Shown here in pieces: positions 1 to 9,576 of a stretch of DNA of 64,000 bases. The position numbers and the translations under genes were made by a program. Location: the NCBI RefSeq assembly GCF_022427965.1, contig NZ_JAKTTI010000016.1, positions 24,505 through 88,504 on the forward strand, read 5' to 3'. Each line of letters begins with the position of its first letter. The stretch's first letter is position 1. This DNA is from Fredinandcohnia quinoae (GTDB taxonomy: Bacteria; Bacillota; Bacilli; Bacillales; Bacillaceae_L). Below the pieces are notes generated by a model that did not search any database, had not been told where the DNA came from, and saw only the letters and a program-made list of their open reading frames with translations.

Positions 1-1
1 A

Positions 2-835
2 AGCTTCAATGACTTTATTAATCGTGTAAGCGCAGTTGCAACCTTTGTACAAGCTGATAAAGACATTATCACATCACATCAAGATGATATTGCCTTGCTT
101 GAAGATAAGGAAAAGGAAGTTAAGGGTTTATTAGCAGCACAAACGAAACAAAAGGCTGAGCTTGATGGTCTTCAAGAAACTCTTAATGCCCAAATTAGCG
201 AAAAGAACAAACAGATGGCTCAATTAAAAGTTCAAGAAGAAGAAATGCATGCTGAACTAGGTGCACTCGAAGATACTGAAGAATTACTTGCTTCTCAGGA
301 AAAGGCGATTCAGAAAGAAATTGAAGCATGGAATAGAAGACAGAAGGAAATCGAAGAGGAACGAAAAAGACAAGAGGCTAACGGAGGCACATACACTCCA
401 CCAGTATCAGGTGGGTTGTTTATTCGACCAGCGACAGGGCGTATTACATCGGAGTATGGTCCTCGTTGGGGAACCTTCCATTTCGGATTTGATATTGGTA
501 AAGGTGGACGAGATGTAGTGCCGGTATATGCTGCAGCTGGAGGAACTGTTTCCAGGTCCCGCCTAGAAAGCAGTTACGGGAATGTAATCATGCTTACTCA
601 TTATATTAATGGAAAACAAATGACAACAGTATACGCCCATCTTGATAAGCGTGTAGTTGGATTGTATGACCGCGTGGAACAAGGTCAATTAATTGGTTAC
701 ATGGGGAACACTGGCGATTCAACTGGACCCCACCTGCATTTTGAAATATATGAAGGTCCATATTCACCTGAGCAATATGCAAATGGACGAACAGGACCTA
801 CAAACTCTGTTAACCCAAGAAAATATATTAACTAA
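2..835 (+). CDS. M23-family peptidoglycan hydrolase, 5' end outside window
   Basis: The reading frame is open from the first bases of the window, so the gene begins upstream and about 277 residues are visible. The first ~120 visible residues are charged, Lys/Glu/Gln-rich and heptad-like, as in the coiled coil of EnvC/PcsB-type murein hydrolase regulators. The C-terminal ~150 residues are an M23 (LytM) domain with the zinc motifs H-x3-D (HFGFD) and HxH (GPHLHFEIY), both intact. Known family role: cleavage of peptide cross-links in the wall, often controlled by FtsEX. The signal peptide is not visible. A terminator follows directly. Confidence 0.9.
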   Translation, partial: SFNDFINRVSAVATFVQADKDIITSHQDDIALLEDKEKEVKGLLAAQTKQKAELDGLQETLNAQISEKNKQMAQLKVQEEEMHAELGALEDTEELLASQEKAIQKEIEAWNRRQKEIEEERKRQEANGGTYTPPVSGGLFIRPATGRITSEYGPRWGTFHFGFDIGKGGRDVVPVYAAAGGTVSRSRLESSYGNVIMLTHYINGKQMTTVYAHLDKRVVGLYDRVEQGQLIGYMGNTGDSTGPHLHFEIYEGPYSPEQYANGRTGPTNSVNPRKYIN

Positions 836-842
836 CCGAAAT

Positions 843-875
843 AACCCCATCCAAATAGGATGGGGTTTTATTTTG
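843..875 (+). terminator. Intrinsic terminator after M23 gene
   Basis: A perfect 10-bp stem (AACCCCATCC / GGATGGGGTT) with a 5-nt loop, followed by a T-rich tract, 8 bp after the stop codon. Confidence 0.9.
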
Positions 876-929
876 ATAAATCTAGAGTGCGAGATCACAG
901 TGTTTTTCTCACACCCTATGTTGAAAAAT

Positions 930-1115
930 AAACGGAAAATTTCCTCCTAAATTGAAAAATATCCTAATTTCCTTAAAAATAAAGGAAGCTTTTCCGGCTA
1001 AATGCCCAAAATCGCTGGATTTCGTCTTATTCAGAGAAGTTAACCGGAAATTCTCCGCTTATATCAGCTTCTTAAGCCTCCCTCTATACAATAGCCGGAA
1101 ATTCTCCCCCTAAAA
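930..1115. repeat. Intergenic repeat element D, four degenerate units
   Basis: Four GGAAA(A/T)-type cores start near 934, 984, 1046 and 1097, each followed by a C-rich CTCC/CCGGCTA stretch. The spacings are 50, 62 and 51 bp. The same layout (52, 61, 51 bp) and alignable sequence recur at 59305-59490, so the two loci belong to one family. The element lies between the convergent 3' ends of the M23 gene and the FNR-type regulator. No ORF in it looks coding. Confidence 0.6.
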
Positions 1116-1160
1116 AGCAAGGTAAATTTCTTTATGATTAAGTGCTCTTACTATATTTAA

Positions 1161-1859
1161 TTAAGGCTTGGCGATTCTTTTTATTTTTTCTAAGTTCAAG
1201 ATTTGTATATCTCTTTGTCCTGACATGGATATGATTTCATCAGATACGAAAGTGACGAGCTTACGGCTAATTGTTTCAGGTGTGGTGCCAATCAATGAAG
1301 CAAGTGCTTTTTTTGATATGGGTAGTTTGAACTTTCCATCCTTTGTATTCGCTCTGTCACTAAAGAGTAAGAGTACACTTGCTAACCGCTTTTCAACTTC
1401 CATTAAGCTTAATAATGTCATCCACTCATCTGCTTGATGAATGATCTCATTTAATGCATGCATAAACCGTAGTGACATGTCGTGATTTCGTTCCAATGTT
1501 TTAAGGAAATCCTGTCTATGAATTGTACAAATTGTTGTATCATCGATTGCTTCAGCATTTGCATAATGAATCTCTGATTGAAAAAGAGCAGTTTGACCAA
1601 AAAAATCACCAGGAAACAACAATCGAACAATTTGCTCCTTCCCATCCTCAGCCACCTTATTGATTTTAATTAACCCTTTATTCACAATATATAACGTCTC
1701 AGATGTATCTCCTTCCCGAAAGATAAAATCCCCTTTACGGAAAATCCGATGATTCGTTTCCTTTTGTAAAATCTTTTCTTCCTCTGAATTCAAACCTTGG
1801 AAAATAGGTACAAGTCGTATACATGAATTGTCATGACTACAATCGTGATTACAGGACAT
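1161..1859 (-). CDS. Crp/Fnr-family regulator of FNR type
   Basis: 232 aa with an N-terminal cyclic-nucleotide-binding-like beta-roll (about residues 20-140) and a C-terminal winged helix. The recognition helix reads PETISRKL, with the E-x-x-S-R pattern that in E. coli FNR contacts TTGAT half-sites. The N-terminus has three cysteines (C3, C7, C13) in CxxxCx5C spacing, which could ligate an Fe-S cluster or metal; a fourth ligand is not obvious. A perfect FNR box lies ~110 bp upstream of the start, so autoregulation is likely. It is divergent from odhA. B. subtilis Fnr instead carries a C-terminal Cys cluster and binds a CRP-like site, so this is probably not its orthologue. Confidence 0.85.
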   Translation of the reverse strand: MSCNHDCSHDNSCIRLVPIFQGLNSEEEKILQKETNHRIFRKGDFIFREGDTSETLYIVNKGLIKINKVAEDGKEQIVRLLFPGDFFGQTALFQSEIHYANAEAIDDTTICTIHRQDFLKTLERNHDMSLRFMHALNEIIHQADEWMTLLSLMEVEKRLASVLLLFSDRANTKDGKFKLPISKKALASLIGTTPETISRKLVTFVSDEIISMSGQRDIQILNLEKIKRIAKP

Positions 1860-1881
1860 AGCAATCGCAATCTCCTTTCGA

Positions 1882-1908
1882 TTGTCCGTCTAGGGCTGCC
1901 GGACAGTT
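1882..1908 (-). other. Possible hairpin in FNR-type regulator leader
   Basis: TTGTCCG and CGGACAG flank a ~12-nt loop in the 5' leader of the regulator, just before its Shine-Dalgarno. It has no T-tract, so it is not a terminator. Function unknown. Confidence 0.35.
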
Positions 1909-1967
1909 ATCTTTCCTATATTTTATCTTATTCCCTTATTTAATGATGTGATTTAGCTCAATTAAAA

Positions 1968-1981
1968 TTGATTTGTATCAA
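1968..1981. promoter_or_regulatory. FNR box TTGAT-N4-ATCAA
   Basis: TTGATTTGTATCAA is a perfect match to the E. coli FNR/ANR consensus. It sits between the divergent regulator and odhA. The match to the E-x-x-S-R recognition helix of the adjacent regulator supports it as that protein's site. Confidence 0.75.
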
Positions 1982-2067
1982 GGAGAATTCTCTCGTTTTA
2001 ATTAACATGGAAGTAAGAAAATATAGAGAGTTGAAATGAAGATAAAGCATATAAGTTGAAATTCCAG

Positions 2068-2105
2068 AATTTCTCCCATATATTGAGGGAAACTATGGAG
2101 AAATT
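2068..2105. promoter_or_regulatory. Inverted repeat overlapping odhA promoter
   Basis: Perfect 9-bp arms AATTTCTCC and GGAGAAATT are separated by 20 bp, and the right arm reaches the putative -35 of odhA. It could be an operator. It also resembles the units of the intergenic elements at 930-1115 and 59305-59490. Confidence 0.4.
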
Positions 2106-2134
2106 GTGACAAAAGTGTGCTATAGTAGTATAGT
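2104..2134 (+). promoter_or_regulatory. Candidate odhA promoter
   Basis: TTGTGA at 2104-2109, with TAGTAT (2126-2131, 16-bp spacer) or TATAGT (2129-2134, 19-bp spacer) as -10. It is the only sigma-A-like sequence I see close to the gene. Confidence 0.4.
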
Positions 2135-2162
2135 ATTTTCTTTTGAATAGTTACCATCTTGT

Positions 2163-2181
2163 GTAGGGAAATTTTCCCTAC
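2163..2181. promoter_or_regulatory. 19-bp perfect palindrome in odhA leader
   Basis: GTAGGGAAATTTTCCCTAC has 9-bp arms around a central T. It lies about 25 bp after the likely transcription start and just upstream of the Shine-Dalgarno. It could be a repressor operator or an RNA hairpin near the ribosome-binding site. Confidence 0.5.
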
Positions 2182-2206
2182 TCGACTACATGGGGGCATG
2201 GGAACA

Positions 2207-5047
2207 ATGGAAATTAATCACAACAATAAAAAAGTATGGGAAACGTTTTATGGTCCAAACATGGGCTATATGCTAGATGCGTATGATAAGTTTAAAGAGG
2301 ACCCGAACTCAGTCGATGCGTCGATCCAAGCGTTATTTGAAGAAATAGGTCCACCACCTGTACAAGAACAGGTTAAGCAAGAGGTTGTCAATCAGAATCA
2401 AGCAACCAATATTAAACAGATTCTGTCAGCAATGAATTTGATAAAAAAGATTCGTACATTCGGACATTTGGTTGCAAATATTTATCCTTTTCAAAATAAT
2501 GCAAGCGCAGACAGAAGCTTTTTAGAGCTTGAGTCGTATAATCTGACGAAGGAAGATCTCTTACAAATTCCTGCACATTTAATTTGGGAGGATGCGCCGC
2601 CAACAATTGAAAATGGCTGGGAAGCCTATGAGCATTTAAAAGCAGCGTATACACAATCAATTGCATATGAATTTGGGCATATACAAATTGAGGAAGAACG
2701 TAAATGGTTAGATCAGCAGATTGAAGTAAAGGGAATTCATTCAACCTTGTCAAATCGACAACGGACTGATTTATTAGATCGTTTGATTCAAGTGGATACA
2801 TTCGAGAAATTTTTGCACAAAACCTTTGTTGGCCAAAAGCGCTTCTCAATTGAAGGAATCGATATGTTAGTTCCAATGCTTGATAAGGTCATTGAAGAAG
2901 GCTGTGAAGATGGAACTGATAACATTATGATTGGGATGGCACATCGTGGCCGTCTAAATGTATTAGCACATGTTCTTGGAAAGCCATATGAATTGATTTT
3001 CTCTGAATTCCACCATTCACCAAATAAAGATTTAATTCCATCTGAGGGCTCACGGGGTATTAATTTTGGGTGGTCAGGCGACGTAAAATATCACCTTGGT
3101 GCAGATCGAAAAATTATCGGTGAGAAAAAGCATACGGTTCATGTTAATCTTGCAAACAATCCAAGTCATCTGGAATTTGTTAATCCAGTTGTGCAAGGGA
3201 TTACACGGGCAGCCCAAGAGGATAGCTCTGAAGCTGGATTTCCGAAGCAAAATAAACAAACATCAATTAGTGTTCTAATCCATGGTGACGCAGCTTTTCC
3301 TGGTGAAGGTGTTGTTGCGGAAACATTGAATCTTAGTAAATTAAAAGGATATGAAACAGGCGGAACGATTCATATTATCGGAAATAATTTGATTGGATTT
3401 ACAACAAATAATACCGATTCTCGTTCTACAAAATATGCGAGTGATGTTGCGAAGGGTTATGAAATTCCAATCATTCATGTGAATGCAGATGATCCAGAGA
3501 GTTGTCTTGCTGTAATAATTCTAGCCTACCAATATCGTCGAAAGTTTAAAAAGGATATTTTAATTGATTTAGTTGGGTATAGACGATTTGGTCATAATGA
3601 GATGGACGATCCGCAGGTTACTCAGCCTTATCAATATCAAAAAATTAATCAACATCCAGTCATTGCAGAAAAATATGCAGATGATTTGATAAAAATAAAA
3701 GTGATTTTAGAAGAAGAAGTAAATGAAAAGATCGAAGGGCATATGAATAGCCTCCAAGCTATCTTTGATAAGTTAGTGAAAGAGGATGAGCAACATCATA
3801 AAAAGCCTTTAAAGCCAACTTCAGATCAGATTCCAGAGGTTAATACAGCGGTTCCTTTTGAAAAATTGGAAGCGATGAACAAAAATCTTTTGAATTGGCC
3901 AGATACGTTTACCGTTTATCCGAAGTTAGAACGTATTTTAAAAAGAAGAGAAACAGCGTTAATTGGGGAAAAGAAAATTGAATGGGCACTAGCGGAATCA
4001 CTTGCTTTTGCAACGATATTAGCTGAAGGAAAACCTATTCGACTAACTGGTCAAGATAGTGAACGTGGAACATTTGCTCATCGCCATCTTGTTTTACACG
4101 ACTATAAAACAGCTGAAAGATTTGTTCCGTTGCACAATCTACCAGAGGCAAAAGCTTCATTTTCAATCTATAATAGTCCGTTATCAGAAGCTGCTGTACT
4201 AGGATTCGAATATGGCTATAGTGTGCAAGCGCCAAATGCACTTGTGATGTGGGAAGCTCAGTTTGGTGATTTTGTAAACGTTGCCCAAACGATTATTGAT
4301 CAATTTATCTCAGCAGGACGTGCAAAATGGGGCCAAAAATCAAGCCTAGTTATGTTACTTCCACATGGGTATGAAGGTCAAGGGCCAGAGCATTCAAGTG
4401 GACGAGTTGAGAGATTCCTGCAATCCTCTGCTGAAAATAACTGGATTGTCGCAAATGTAACAACGGCTGCTCAGTACTTCCACCTGTTAAGAAGGCAAGC
4501 GCTAATTTCTGATACAGATGAAAGCAGACCGCTTATCATTATGACGCCAAAGAGCTTACTACGTCATCCACAGTCAGCTTCATCAAGCTCTGAGTTAAGT
4601 AATGGCAGATTCCAACCACTACTTGAACAAGAGGGAACTGGGGAGCACGTTGATAAAGTTAAGCGATTGGTTCTATGTACAGGAAAGGTTGCGGTCGACT
4701 TAGCAGCTGGATTAGAGGAAGCTGCAAAAGAAGATGTTGAATCATTGCATATTGCTCGTGTTGAACAGCTTTATCCATTCCCTAAAGAGGAAACTCTCAA
4801 ACTTATAGAACGTTTCCCTCATTTAGAGGAAGTTGTATGGGTGCAAGAGGAACCGAAGAATATGGGTGCATGGTCTGTTGTTATGGAGGACCTAGCTGAA
4901 TTTGTCCCTGAAAATATAAAAGTGGCTTATATTGGCCGTCCAAAACGTTCAAGCCCAGCAACGGGAGAACCACATATTCACAAACAAGAGCAAGCATGGA
5001 TTGTACAAGATGCATTACAGGTAGGTAAAGGAGGAGACAACCAGTGA
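2207..5047 (+). CDS. odhA: 2-oxoglutarate dehydrogenase E1 component
   Basis: ThDP-dependent decarboxylase of the TCA cycle, the E1 subunit of the 2-oxoglutarate dehydrogenase complex. From ATG 2207 it is 946 aa, close to B. subtilis OdhA. The N-terminus keeps the conserved [11 protein letters not shown] segment. ThDP-binding and active-site motifs are visible ([42 protein letters not shown]), and the C-terminal transketolase-like half is complete. ATG 2207 is preferred because a G-rich Shine-Dalgarno (2192-2196) lies 10 nt upstream; ATG 2198 would be too close. The stop overlaps the odhB start by 4 bp, so the pair is translationally coupled. Confidence 0.97.
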   Translation: MEINHNNKKVWETFYGPNMGYMLDAYDKFKEDPNSVDASIQALFEEIGPPPVQEQVKQEVVNQNQATNIKQILSAMNLIKKIRTFGHLVANIYPFQNNASADRSFLELESYNLTKEDLLQIPAHLIWEDAPPTIENGWEAYEHLKAAYTQSIAYEFGHIQIEEERKWLDQQIEVKGIHSTLSNRQRTDLLDRLIQVDTFEKFLHKTFVGQKRFSIEGIDMLVPMLDKVIEEGCEDGTDNIMIGMAHRGRLNVLAHVLGKPYELIFSEFHHSPNKDLIPSEGSRGINFGWSGDVKYHLGADRKIIGEKKHTVHVNLANNPSHLEFVNPVVQGITRAAQEDSSEAGFPKQNKQTSISVLIHGDAAFPGEGVVAETLNLSKLKGYETGGTIHIIGNNLIGFTTNNTDSRSTKYASDVAKGYEIPIIHVNADDPESCLAVIILAYQYRRKFKKDILIDLVGYRRFGHNEMDDPQVTQPYQYQKINQHPVIAEKYADDLIKIKVILEEEVNEKIEGHMNSLQAIFDKLVKEDEQHHKKPLKPTSDQIPEVNTAVPFEKLEAMNKNLLNWPDTFTVYPKLERILKRRETALIGEKKIEWALAESLAFATILAEGKPIRLTGQDSERGTFAHRHLVLHDYKTAERFVPLHNLPEAKASFSIYNSPLSEAAVLGFEYGYSVQAPNALVMWEAQFGDFVNVAQTIIDQFISAGRAKWGQKSSLVMLLPHGYEGQGPEHSSGRVERFLQSSAENNWIVANVTTAAQYFHLLRRQALISDTDESRPLIIMTPKSLLRHPQSASSSSELSNGRFQPLLEQEGTGEHVDKVKRLVLCTGKVAVDLAAGLEEAAKEDVESLHIARVEQLYPFPKEETLKLIERFPHLEEVVWVQEEPKNMGAWSVVMEDLAEFVPENIKVAYIGRPKRSSPATGEPHIHKQEQAWIVQDALQVGKGGDNQ

Positions 5048-6315
5048 TTGAAATTAAAGTACCTGAATTAGCAGAGTCAATTTCTGAAGGCACAATTGCC
5101 GAATGGTTAAAAAAAGAAGGCGAATTTGTTCACAAAGGTGAATCGATTGCAGAGCTTGAAACAGATAAAGTAAATGTAGAGATAAACAGTGAACATAGTG
5201 GAACGATTAAGCAATTCCTTTTCCAACCTGGTGATACGGTAGAGGTTGGTCAAGTGATTGCAGTACTTGATGAAAACGGGGCAGAGGGAAGTGCACCAGT
5301 TGAAACAGCTCAAGCTCCACAGCAAGAGCAACCTCAGGTACAAGCTGCACCACAAGTAACAGAAGCACCAAAAGTTGCTGGAGCAGTGCAAACTAGCTCA
5401 CAAGAAAAACAAAATAATGCAATTGCTTCTCCAGCTGCCCGTAAAAAGGCACGTGAATTAGGAATCGATTTGAACGAAGTTCCATATAAGGATCCACTAG
5501 GTCGTGTTAGAGTAGAAGGTGTTGAAGCTTATAAGCAATCATTAACTCAAGCTACAGCGCAACCAGCTAAGACTACCCAACCAGCTCAACCGGTAGTAGA
5601 TGAAAAAGAAGCATACACAGAGCGAATTAAAATGTCACGCCGTCGTCAAACGATTGCAAAACGTCTAGTTGAAGCACAACACACTGCTGCGATGTTAACA
5701 ACGTTTAATGAAGTCGATATGTCTGCGGTTATGGAAGTTCGTAATCGCCGTAAGGATGCATTTTATAAAAAGCATGGTGTGAAGCTTGGTTTCATGTCAT
5801 TCTTTACGAAAGCTGTAATTGGCGCATTGAAGGCATTCCCATATGTAAATGCGGAAATCCAAGGCAATGAAATTCTGCTTAAAAAGTACTATGATATCGG
5901 TATTGCCGTATCTGCTGAAGATGGATTAGTTGTACCGGTAGTTCGCCATGCTGATCGTCTAAGCTTTGCAGGAATTGAAAGTGAAATTGGTCGTCTAGCT
6001 GAAAAAGCAAGATCAAATTCACTTGGATTAAGCGATCTTCAAGGTGGAACATTCACAATCACAAATGGTGGAACATTCGGTTCTCTTTACTCAACACCGA
6101 TTTTAAACACTCCACAGGTTGGTATTCTTGGAATGCATAAAATCCAAAGACGCCCAGTTGTTATTGATAATAACGACACTGTAGAAGTACGACCAATGAT
6201 GTATGTGGCTCTTTCCTATGACCACAGAATTATCGACGGAAAAGACGCTGTACAATTCTTAGTAAAAGTAAAAGAATTACTAGAAGACCCAGAAGATTTA
6301 TTATTAGAAGGATGA
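5044..6315 (+). CDS. odhB: Dihydrolipoyl succinyltransferase E2 component
   Basis: E2 core of the 2-oxoglutarate dehydrogenase complex, 423 aa. It has an N-terminal lipoyl domain (about 1-76, lipoylated Lys in ETDKVNVE), an Ala/Pro/Gln-rich linker, a peripheral subunit-binding domain (about 128-165, [14 protein letters not shown]), a second linker and the catalytic domain (about 195-423) with the active-site motif [12 protein letters not shown]. It starts at GTG overlapping the odhA stop (GTGA), with a GGAGG Shine-Dalgarno about 10 nt upstream. The E3 subunit is not encoded here; Bacillus normally shares it with pyruvate dehydrogenase. Confidence 0.97.
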   Translation: MIEIKVPELAESISEGTIAEWLKKEGEFVHKGESIAELETDKVNVEINSEHSGTIKQFLFQPGDTVEVGQVIAVLDENGAEGSAPVETAQAPQQEQPQVQAAPQVTEAPKVAGAVQTSSQEKQNNAIASPAARKKARELGIDLNEVPYKDPLGRVRVEGVEAYKQSLTQATAQPAKTTQPAQPVVDEKEAYTERIKMSRRRQTIAKRLVEAQHTAAMLTTFNEVDMSAVMEVRNRRKDAFYKKHGVKLGFMSFFTKAVIGALKAFPYVNAEIQGNEILLKKYYDIGIAVSAEDGLVVPVVRHADRLSFAGIESEIGRLAEKARSNSLGLSDLQGGTFTITNGGTFGSLYSTPILNTPQVGILGMHKIQRRPVVIDNNDTVEVRPMMYVALSYDHRIIDGKDAVQFLVKVKELLEDPEDLLLEG

Positions 6316-6321
6316 TTTTTT

Positions 6322-6363
6322 AAGGTGCATGACACACTTTCCTGTGTCGTGCACCTTTTTTCT
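6322..6363 (+). terminator. odhAB terminator
   Basis: A 15-bp stem (AAGGTGCATGACACA with its complement) around a 6-nt loop, then a T run, starting a few bases after the odhB stop. Confidence 0.95.
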
Positions 6364-6418
6364 TGACGATTTAAAATAGCATTGATAAGATTATTTGGTT
6401 ATATTGAAATAGTTTTCT

Positions 6419-6488
6419 ACTTGTATATGTTTGAGAATATGGCTCAAACGTCTCTACCAAGCTGCCGTAACATAGCTTGACTACAAGG
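6419..6488 (+). ncRNA. Guanine-class purine riboswitch aptamer
   Basis: The segment contains the purine-aptamer signatures ATATGG, GTCTCTACC, CCGTAA and TTGACTAC in the right order and spacing. P1 pairs ACTTGTA with TACAAG. The specificity nucleotide in the last junction (GACTA) is C, which reads guanine/hypoxanthine rather than adenine. It precedes a purine permease gene, as in Bacillus pbuG. Confidence 0.95.
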
Positions 6489-6542
6489 GAGTTATGTTTT
6501 TTGGATATATTAATATGTTTCCTTATGCATCTCTCTTTTGTA

Positions 6543-6577
6543 CAAGCTTTGGTAGGTCATGCTATCAAAGCTTTTTT
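6543..6577 (+). terminator. Riboswitch-controlled terminator before pbuG
   Basis: AAGCTTTG pairs with CAAAGCTT and is followed by a T tract, between the aptamer and pbuG. It is expected to form when guanine is bound, turning the permease off. Confidence 0.85.
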
Positions 6578-6620
6578 ATTTGTTTAATAAAAACTACACC
6601 AAGATGGGAAGAATAGGAGC

Positions 6621-7916
6621 ATGAAAAATTATTTTGAGTTTAGTGAAAGAAAAACATCATATAAACAAGAATTTATTGGTGGACTAACGACATTTTTATC
6701 AATGGCGTATATCCTTGTTGTTAATCCACTTGTATTAAGTGAATCCGGGATGGACAAGGGCGCTGTATTTACTGCAACCGCGATTACGGCAATTATTGGT
6801 TCATTGTTAATTGGGATCCTTGCGAACTATCCAATTGGGATTGCACCAAGTATTGGGTTGAACTCATTCTTCACGTATTCAGTTGTTCTTGGGATGGGGA
6901 TACGTTGGGAGGTTGCATTAACTGGAGTCTTCATCTCAGGTATTTTATTCGTTTTATTAAGTGTGTTAAAAGTCCGTGAAAAAATTATTAATGTCATTCC
7001 TAAGGATTTGAAATATGCGATTGCAGGGGGAATTGGATTTTTCGTCGCATTTATCGGATTAAAAAATGCAAAAATAATCGTAGGTAGTGATGCAACATTT
7101 GTAGCACTCGGAGATTTTACGTCTGGCCCAACTGCACTTGCATTATTTGGATTTATTATTACTTCAGTGATGTTAGTACGAGGAATTCGTGGCGGAATTT
7201 TTTATGGAATGGTGATATCATCAATCGTTGGAATGATTGTAGGAATTATTGATAAACCAACAAGCATCATCGGTAGTATTCCAAGTCTAGAGCCCACATT
7301 TGGAGTTGTTTTTTCAGAGCTTCCAAATGTATTTACACCCGATTTAATTGTTGTTATTTTTACATTCCTTTTTGTTGGATTCTTCGATACAGCTGGAACA
7401 TTGATTGCGGTAGCAAGTCAGGCGGGGATATTGAAGGATAATAAAATTCCGAATGCTGGACCAGCACTCTTAGCTGATTCATCTTCATCGGTAATTGGTT
7501 CAATCCTTGGGACTTCAACAACTGCATCCTTTATCGAGTCAACTGCGGGTATTGCAGCAGGAGCCCGAACAGGCTTTGCATCCATTGTCATTTCAGGATT
7601 TTTCCTATTGTCACTGTTATTTTCACCATTGTTGTCAGTTGTTACTTCTGAAATAACATCTCCAGCGCTCATTATTGTAGGTGCAATGATGGTTGCTGAA
7701 GTGCGGCATATTGATTGGACGAAGCTTGATATTGCAATCCCAGCATTCACAACGATCATTATGATGCCACTCACATTCAGTGTTGCAACTGGTATTGCTT
7801 TGGGCTTCATCATGTATCCAGTTACAATGATTGCCTTGAAAAAACACCGAGAAGTACATCCGATCATGTATATTCTCTTTGTCACGTTTATAACATATTT
7901 TATTTATATTTCTTAA
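6621..7916 (+). CDS. pbuG: Hypoxanthine/guanine permease, AzgA (NCS2-like) family
   Basis: 431-aa, very hydrophobic protein with about a dozen membrane segments. It aligns from memory with B. subtilis PbuG, including the N-terminal TSYKQEFIGGLTTFLSMAYIL segment, IAPSIGLNSFFTYSVVLGMGI and the DTAGTLI region. Role: proton-coupled import of hypoxanthine and guanine. It stands alone behind the guanine riboswitch, which fits repression by guanine. Confidence 0.93.
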   Translation: MKNYFEFSERKTSYKQEFIGGLTTFLSMAYILVVNPLVLSESGMDKGAVFTATAITAIIGSLLIGILANYPIGIAPSIGLNSFFTYSVVLGMGIRWEVALTGVFISGILFVLLSVLKVREKIINVIPKDLKYAIAGGIGFFVAFIGLKNAKIIVGSDATFVALGDFTSGPTALALFGFIITSVMLVRGIRGGIFYGMVISSIVGMIVGIIDKPTSIIGSIPSLEPTFGVVFSELPNVFTPDLIVVIFTFLFVGFFDTAGTLIAVASQAGILKDNKIPNAGPALLADSSSSVIGSILGTSTTASFIESTAGIAAGARTGFASIVISGFFLLSLLFSPLLSVVTSEITSPALIIVGAMMVAEVRHIDWTKLDIAIPAFTTIIMMPLTFSVATGIALGFIMYPVTMIALKKHREVHPIMYILFVTFITYFIYIS

Positions 7917-7925
7917 AAAGAGTAT

Positions 7926-7953
7926 GGCCCCATTCTTTGATTGAATGGGGCTG
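7926..7953. terminator. Shared terminator between pbuG and the convergent gene
   Basis: GCCCCATTC and GAATGGGGC form a 9-bp stem. T-rich flanks on both sides are modest, so it may serve both convergent genes. Confidence 0.75.
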
Positions 7954-7956
7954 TTA

Positions 7957-9576
7957 TTATTTCGTTTCAGGATGGACAATTGGTGCAGTTTCAATCGATA
8001 CAAGGGTTGGCGATTCTTTTGATAGTGCCTCTGCGAGTGTTGGCTCTAGTTCAGATATATTCTTTATATTGTATCCCTTCCACGTACATGCCTCGGCAAT
8101 TTTAACAAAGTCAGGGTTAGTTAAATCAACACCGTTTTGGATATTGCCACTCACAATCATTTTATCCCTTTCCATTTGTAGTGCATGATTATTTAAGATG
8201 ATGACAGTAATGTTTAACTGATATCGGATTGCTGTTAGAAGATCCGCTAATGTCATTTGAATGCCACCGTCACCAACAATCGCGATCACTTGTTTTTCAG
8301 GATTACAAAGCTTTGCTGCAAGGGCAGCGGGAAGGCCGAATCCCATCGTCCGCCATTCACCAGAGAATAAAATGGTCTGACCTTGCGAACGGAAATTCCG
8401 ATTAAACCAAACGGTAACATCCCCAGTATCTAATCCGATAATCGCATCTGTCTCGACCTGATTTTCAATCGCTCTCATAATTCGAGAGGGGTGTAAAGGT
8501 TCATTTGGTTGTAATCCTTCTTGTTCATTTTGGAGATCCCACTTTTGTTTTACTTCTTTAAATTGTGCGATCCACTCTTGGTTAGGCTCATGCTTTCCGA
8601 GACTCTCCGTCAAAAGCGGTGTAACTGCATCAGCCATGCCACATATCCCTAGTTCGACTTGGATGCCCTTTCCGATATTTTCCTTTGTAATATCGATTTG
8701 AATGATTCGTGCTTGTTGGGGAACATATCCTTCAGGCCACCATAAATTTCCGATAAGTAAGACAACATCAGCTTGCTGGAATAATTGCTTTGCGTGGGGA
8801 TTTCCACCTTGCCCAATCCCACCTAAAAGATTGTCAGAGGAATTTCGGAAATAGCCTTTTGCACCTAAGCTGACAAGGATTCCTGCACCCCAAATTTTTG
8901 CTAACGCCTCTACTTCATTAACTGCATTTTTTGCACCAAGCCCAGCTAAAATCATCGGCCTTTTTGCGGACTTCATGATGGACAATACTTGTTCAATATC
9001 GTGCTCGTTGAAGGCTGTTGCGTTTCCTTGAATGATTGTTGCTTTACTTTGAAGCTTTCCTGTCGACGGTAATTCAAATAGATCCTTAGGAATGGATAGA
9101 TGAGTAACGGAACCTTTTTCGAGTGATGTATGCATTGCTTTTACCAAAACATCAATAATAGCATCTGGGTTCGTTAGTAAGGTCGTATATTCTGCCATAG
9201 GTTTGATTAATTCCTGTTGGTCAATGTATTGTTTATAGTCTGTTCCAATTTTATTTGTAGGTGCTTGTCCGGTAATGGCTAATACAGGTGCCTTATCCAA
9301 ATAGGCATCACCAAGCCCATTCATGAGGTTTCCCAAACCAGGTCCCATGGTTACTAGGCAAACTCCAAGCTTCCCTGTTAATTTCGCTTCAGCAGAAGCC
9401 ATCATAGCAGCAACCGATTCATGCTTAACGGCAATGAATTGAATGGCATTTTGTTTTGCAAGTTCATCCATCAATCCGATAATCGCATCACCAACAACTC
9501 CATAAATCCTTTTTACTCCCCACAATTCAAGCTGCTTCAGTAAAAGACGAGCCACTGTTTCGTTAAATTGAGTCAT
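7957..9576 (-). CDS. ThDP-dependent pyruvate oxidase / acetolactate synthase-like enzyme
   Basis: 539 aa with the three-domain ThDP fold. The N-terminal Pyr domain carries the catalytic Glu (VKHESVAAMMASAEAKLTG), the middle is FAD/nucleotide-like, and the C-terminal PP domain has the GDG...NN cofactor motif (GDGGIQMT to ILNN). Overall it most resembles YdaP/PoxB-type pyruvate oxidases of Bacillus. Acetolactate synthase cannot be excluded by eye, but there is no small-subunit or ilv neighbour. ATG 9576 has a strong AAGGGGG Shine-Dalgarno. It is transcribed alone, towards pbuG. Confidence 0.8.
   Translation of the reverse strand: MTQFNETVARLLLKQLELWGVKRIYGVVGDAIIGLMDELAKQNAIQFIAVKHESVAAMMASAEAKLTGKLGVCLVTMGPGLGNLMNGLGDAYLDKAPVLAITGQAPTNKIGTDYKQYIDQQELIKPMAEYTTLLTNPDAIIDVLVKAMHTSLEKGSVTHLSIPKDLFELPSTGKLQSKATIIQGNATAFNEHDIEQVLSIMKSAKRPMILAGLGAKNAVNEVEALAKIWGAGILVSLGAKGYFRNSSDNLLGGIGQGGNPHAKQLFQQADVVLLIGNLWWPEGYVPQQARIIQIDITKENIGKGIQVELGICGMADAVTPLLTESLGKHEPNQEWIAQFKEVKQKWDLQNEQEGLQPNEPLHPSRIMRAIENQVETDAIIGLDTGDVTVWFNRNFRSQGQTILFSGEWRTMGFGLPAALAAKLCNPEKQVIAIVGDGGIQMTLADLLTAIRYQLNITVIILNNHALQMERDKMIVSGNIQNGVDLTNPDFVKIAEACTWKGYNIKNISELEPTLAEALSKESPTLVSIETAPIVHPETK

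Noticed and set aside
7418..7885. 155-codon frame antisense to pbuG
   Set aside because: Shadow of a strongly supported membrane-protein gene; no Shine-Dalgarno or family resemblance.
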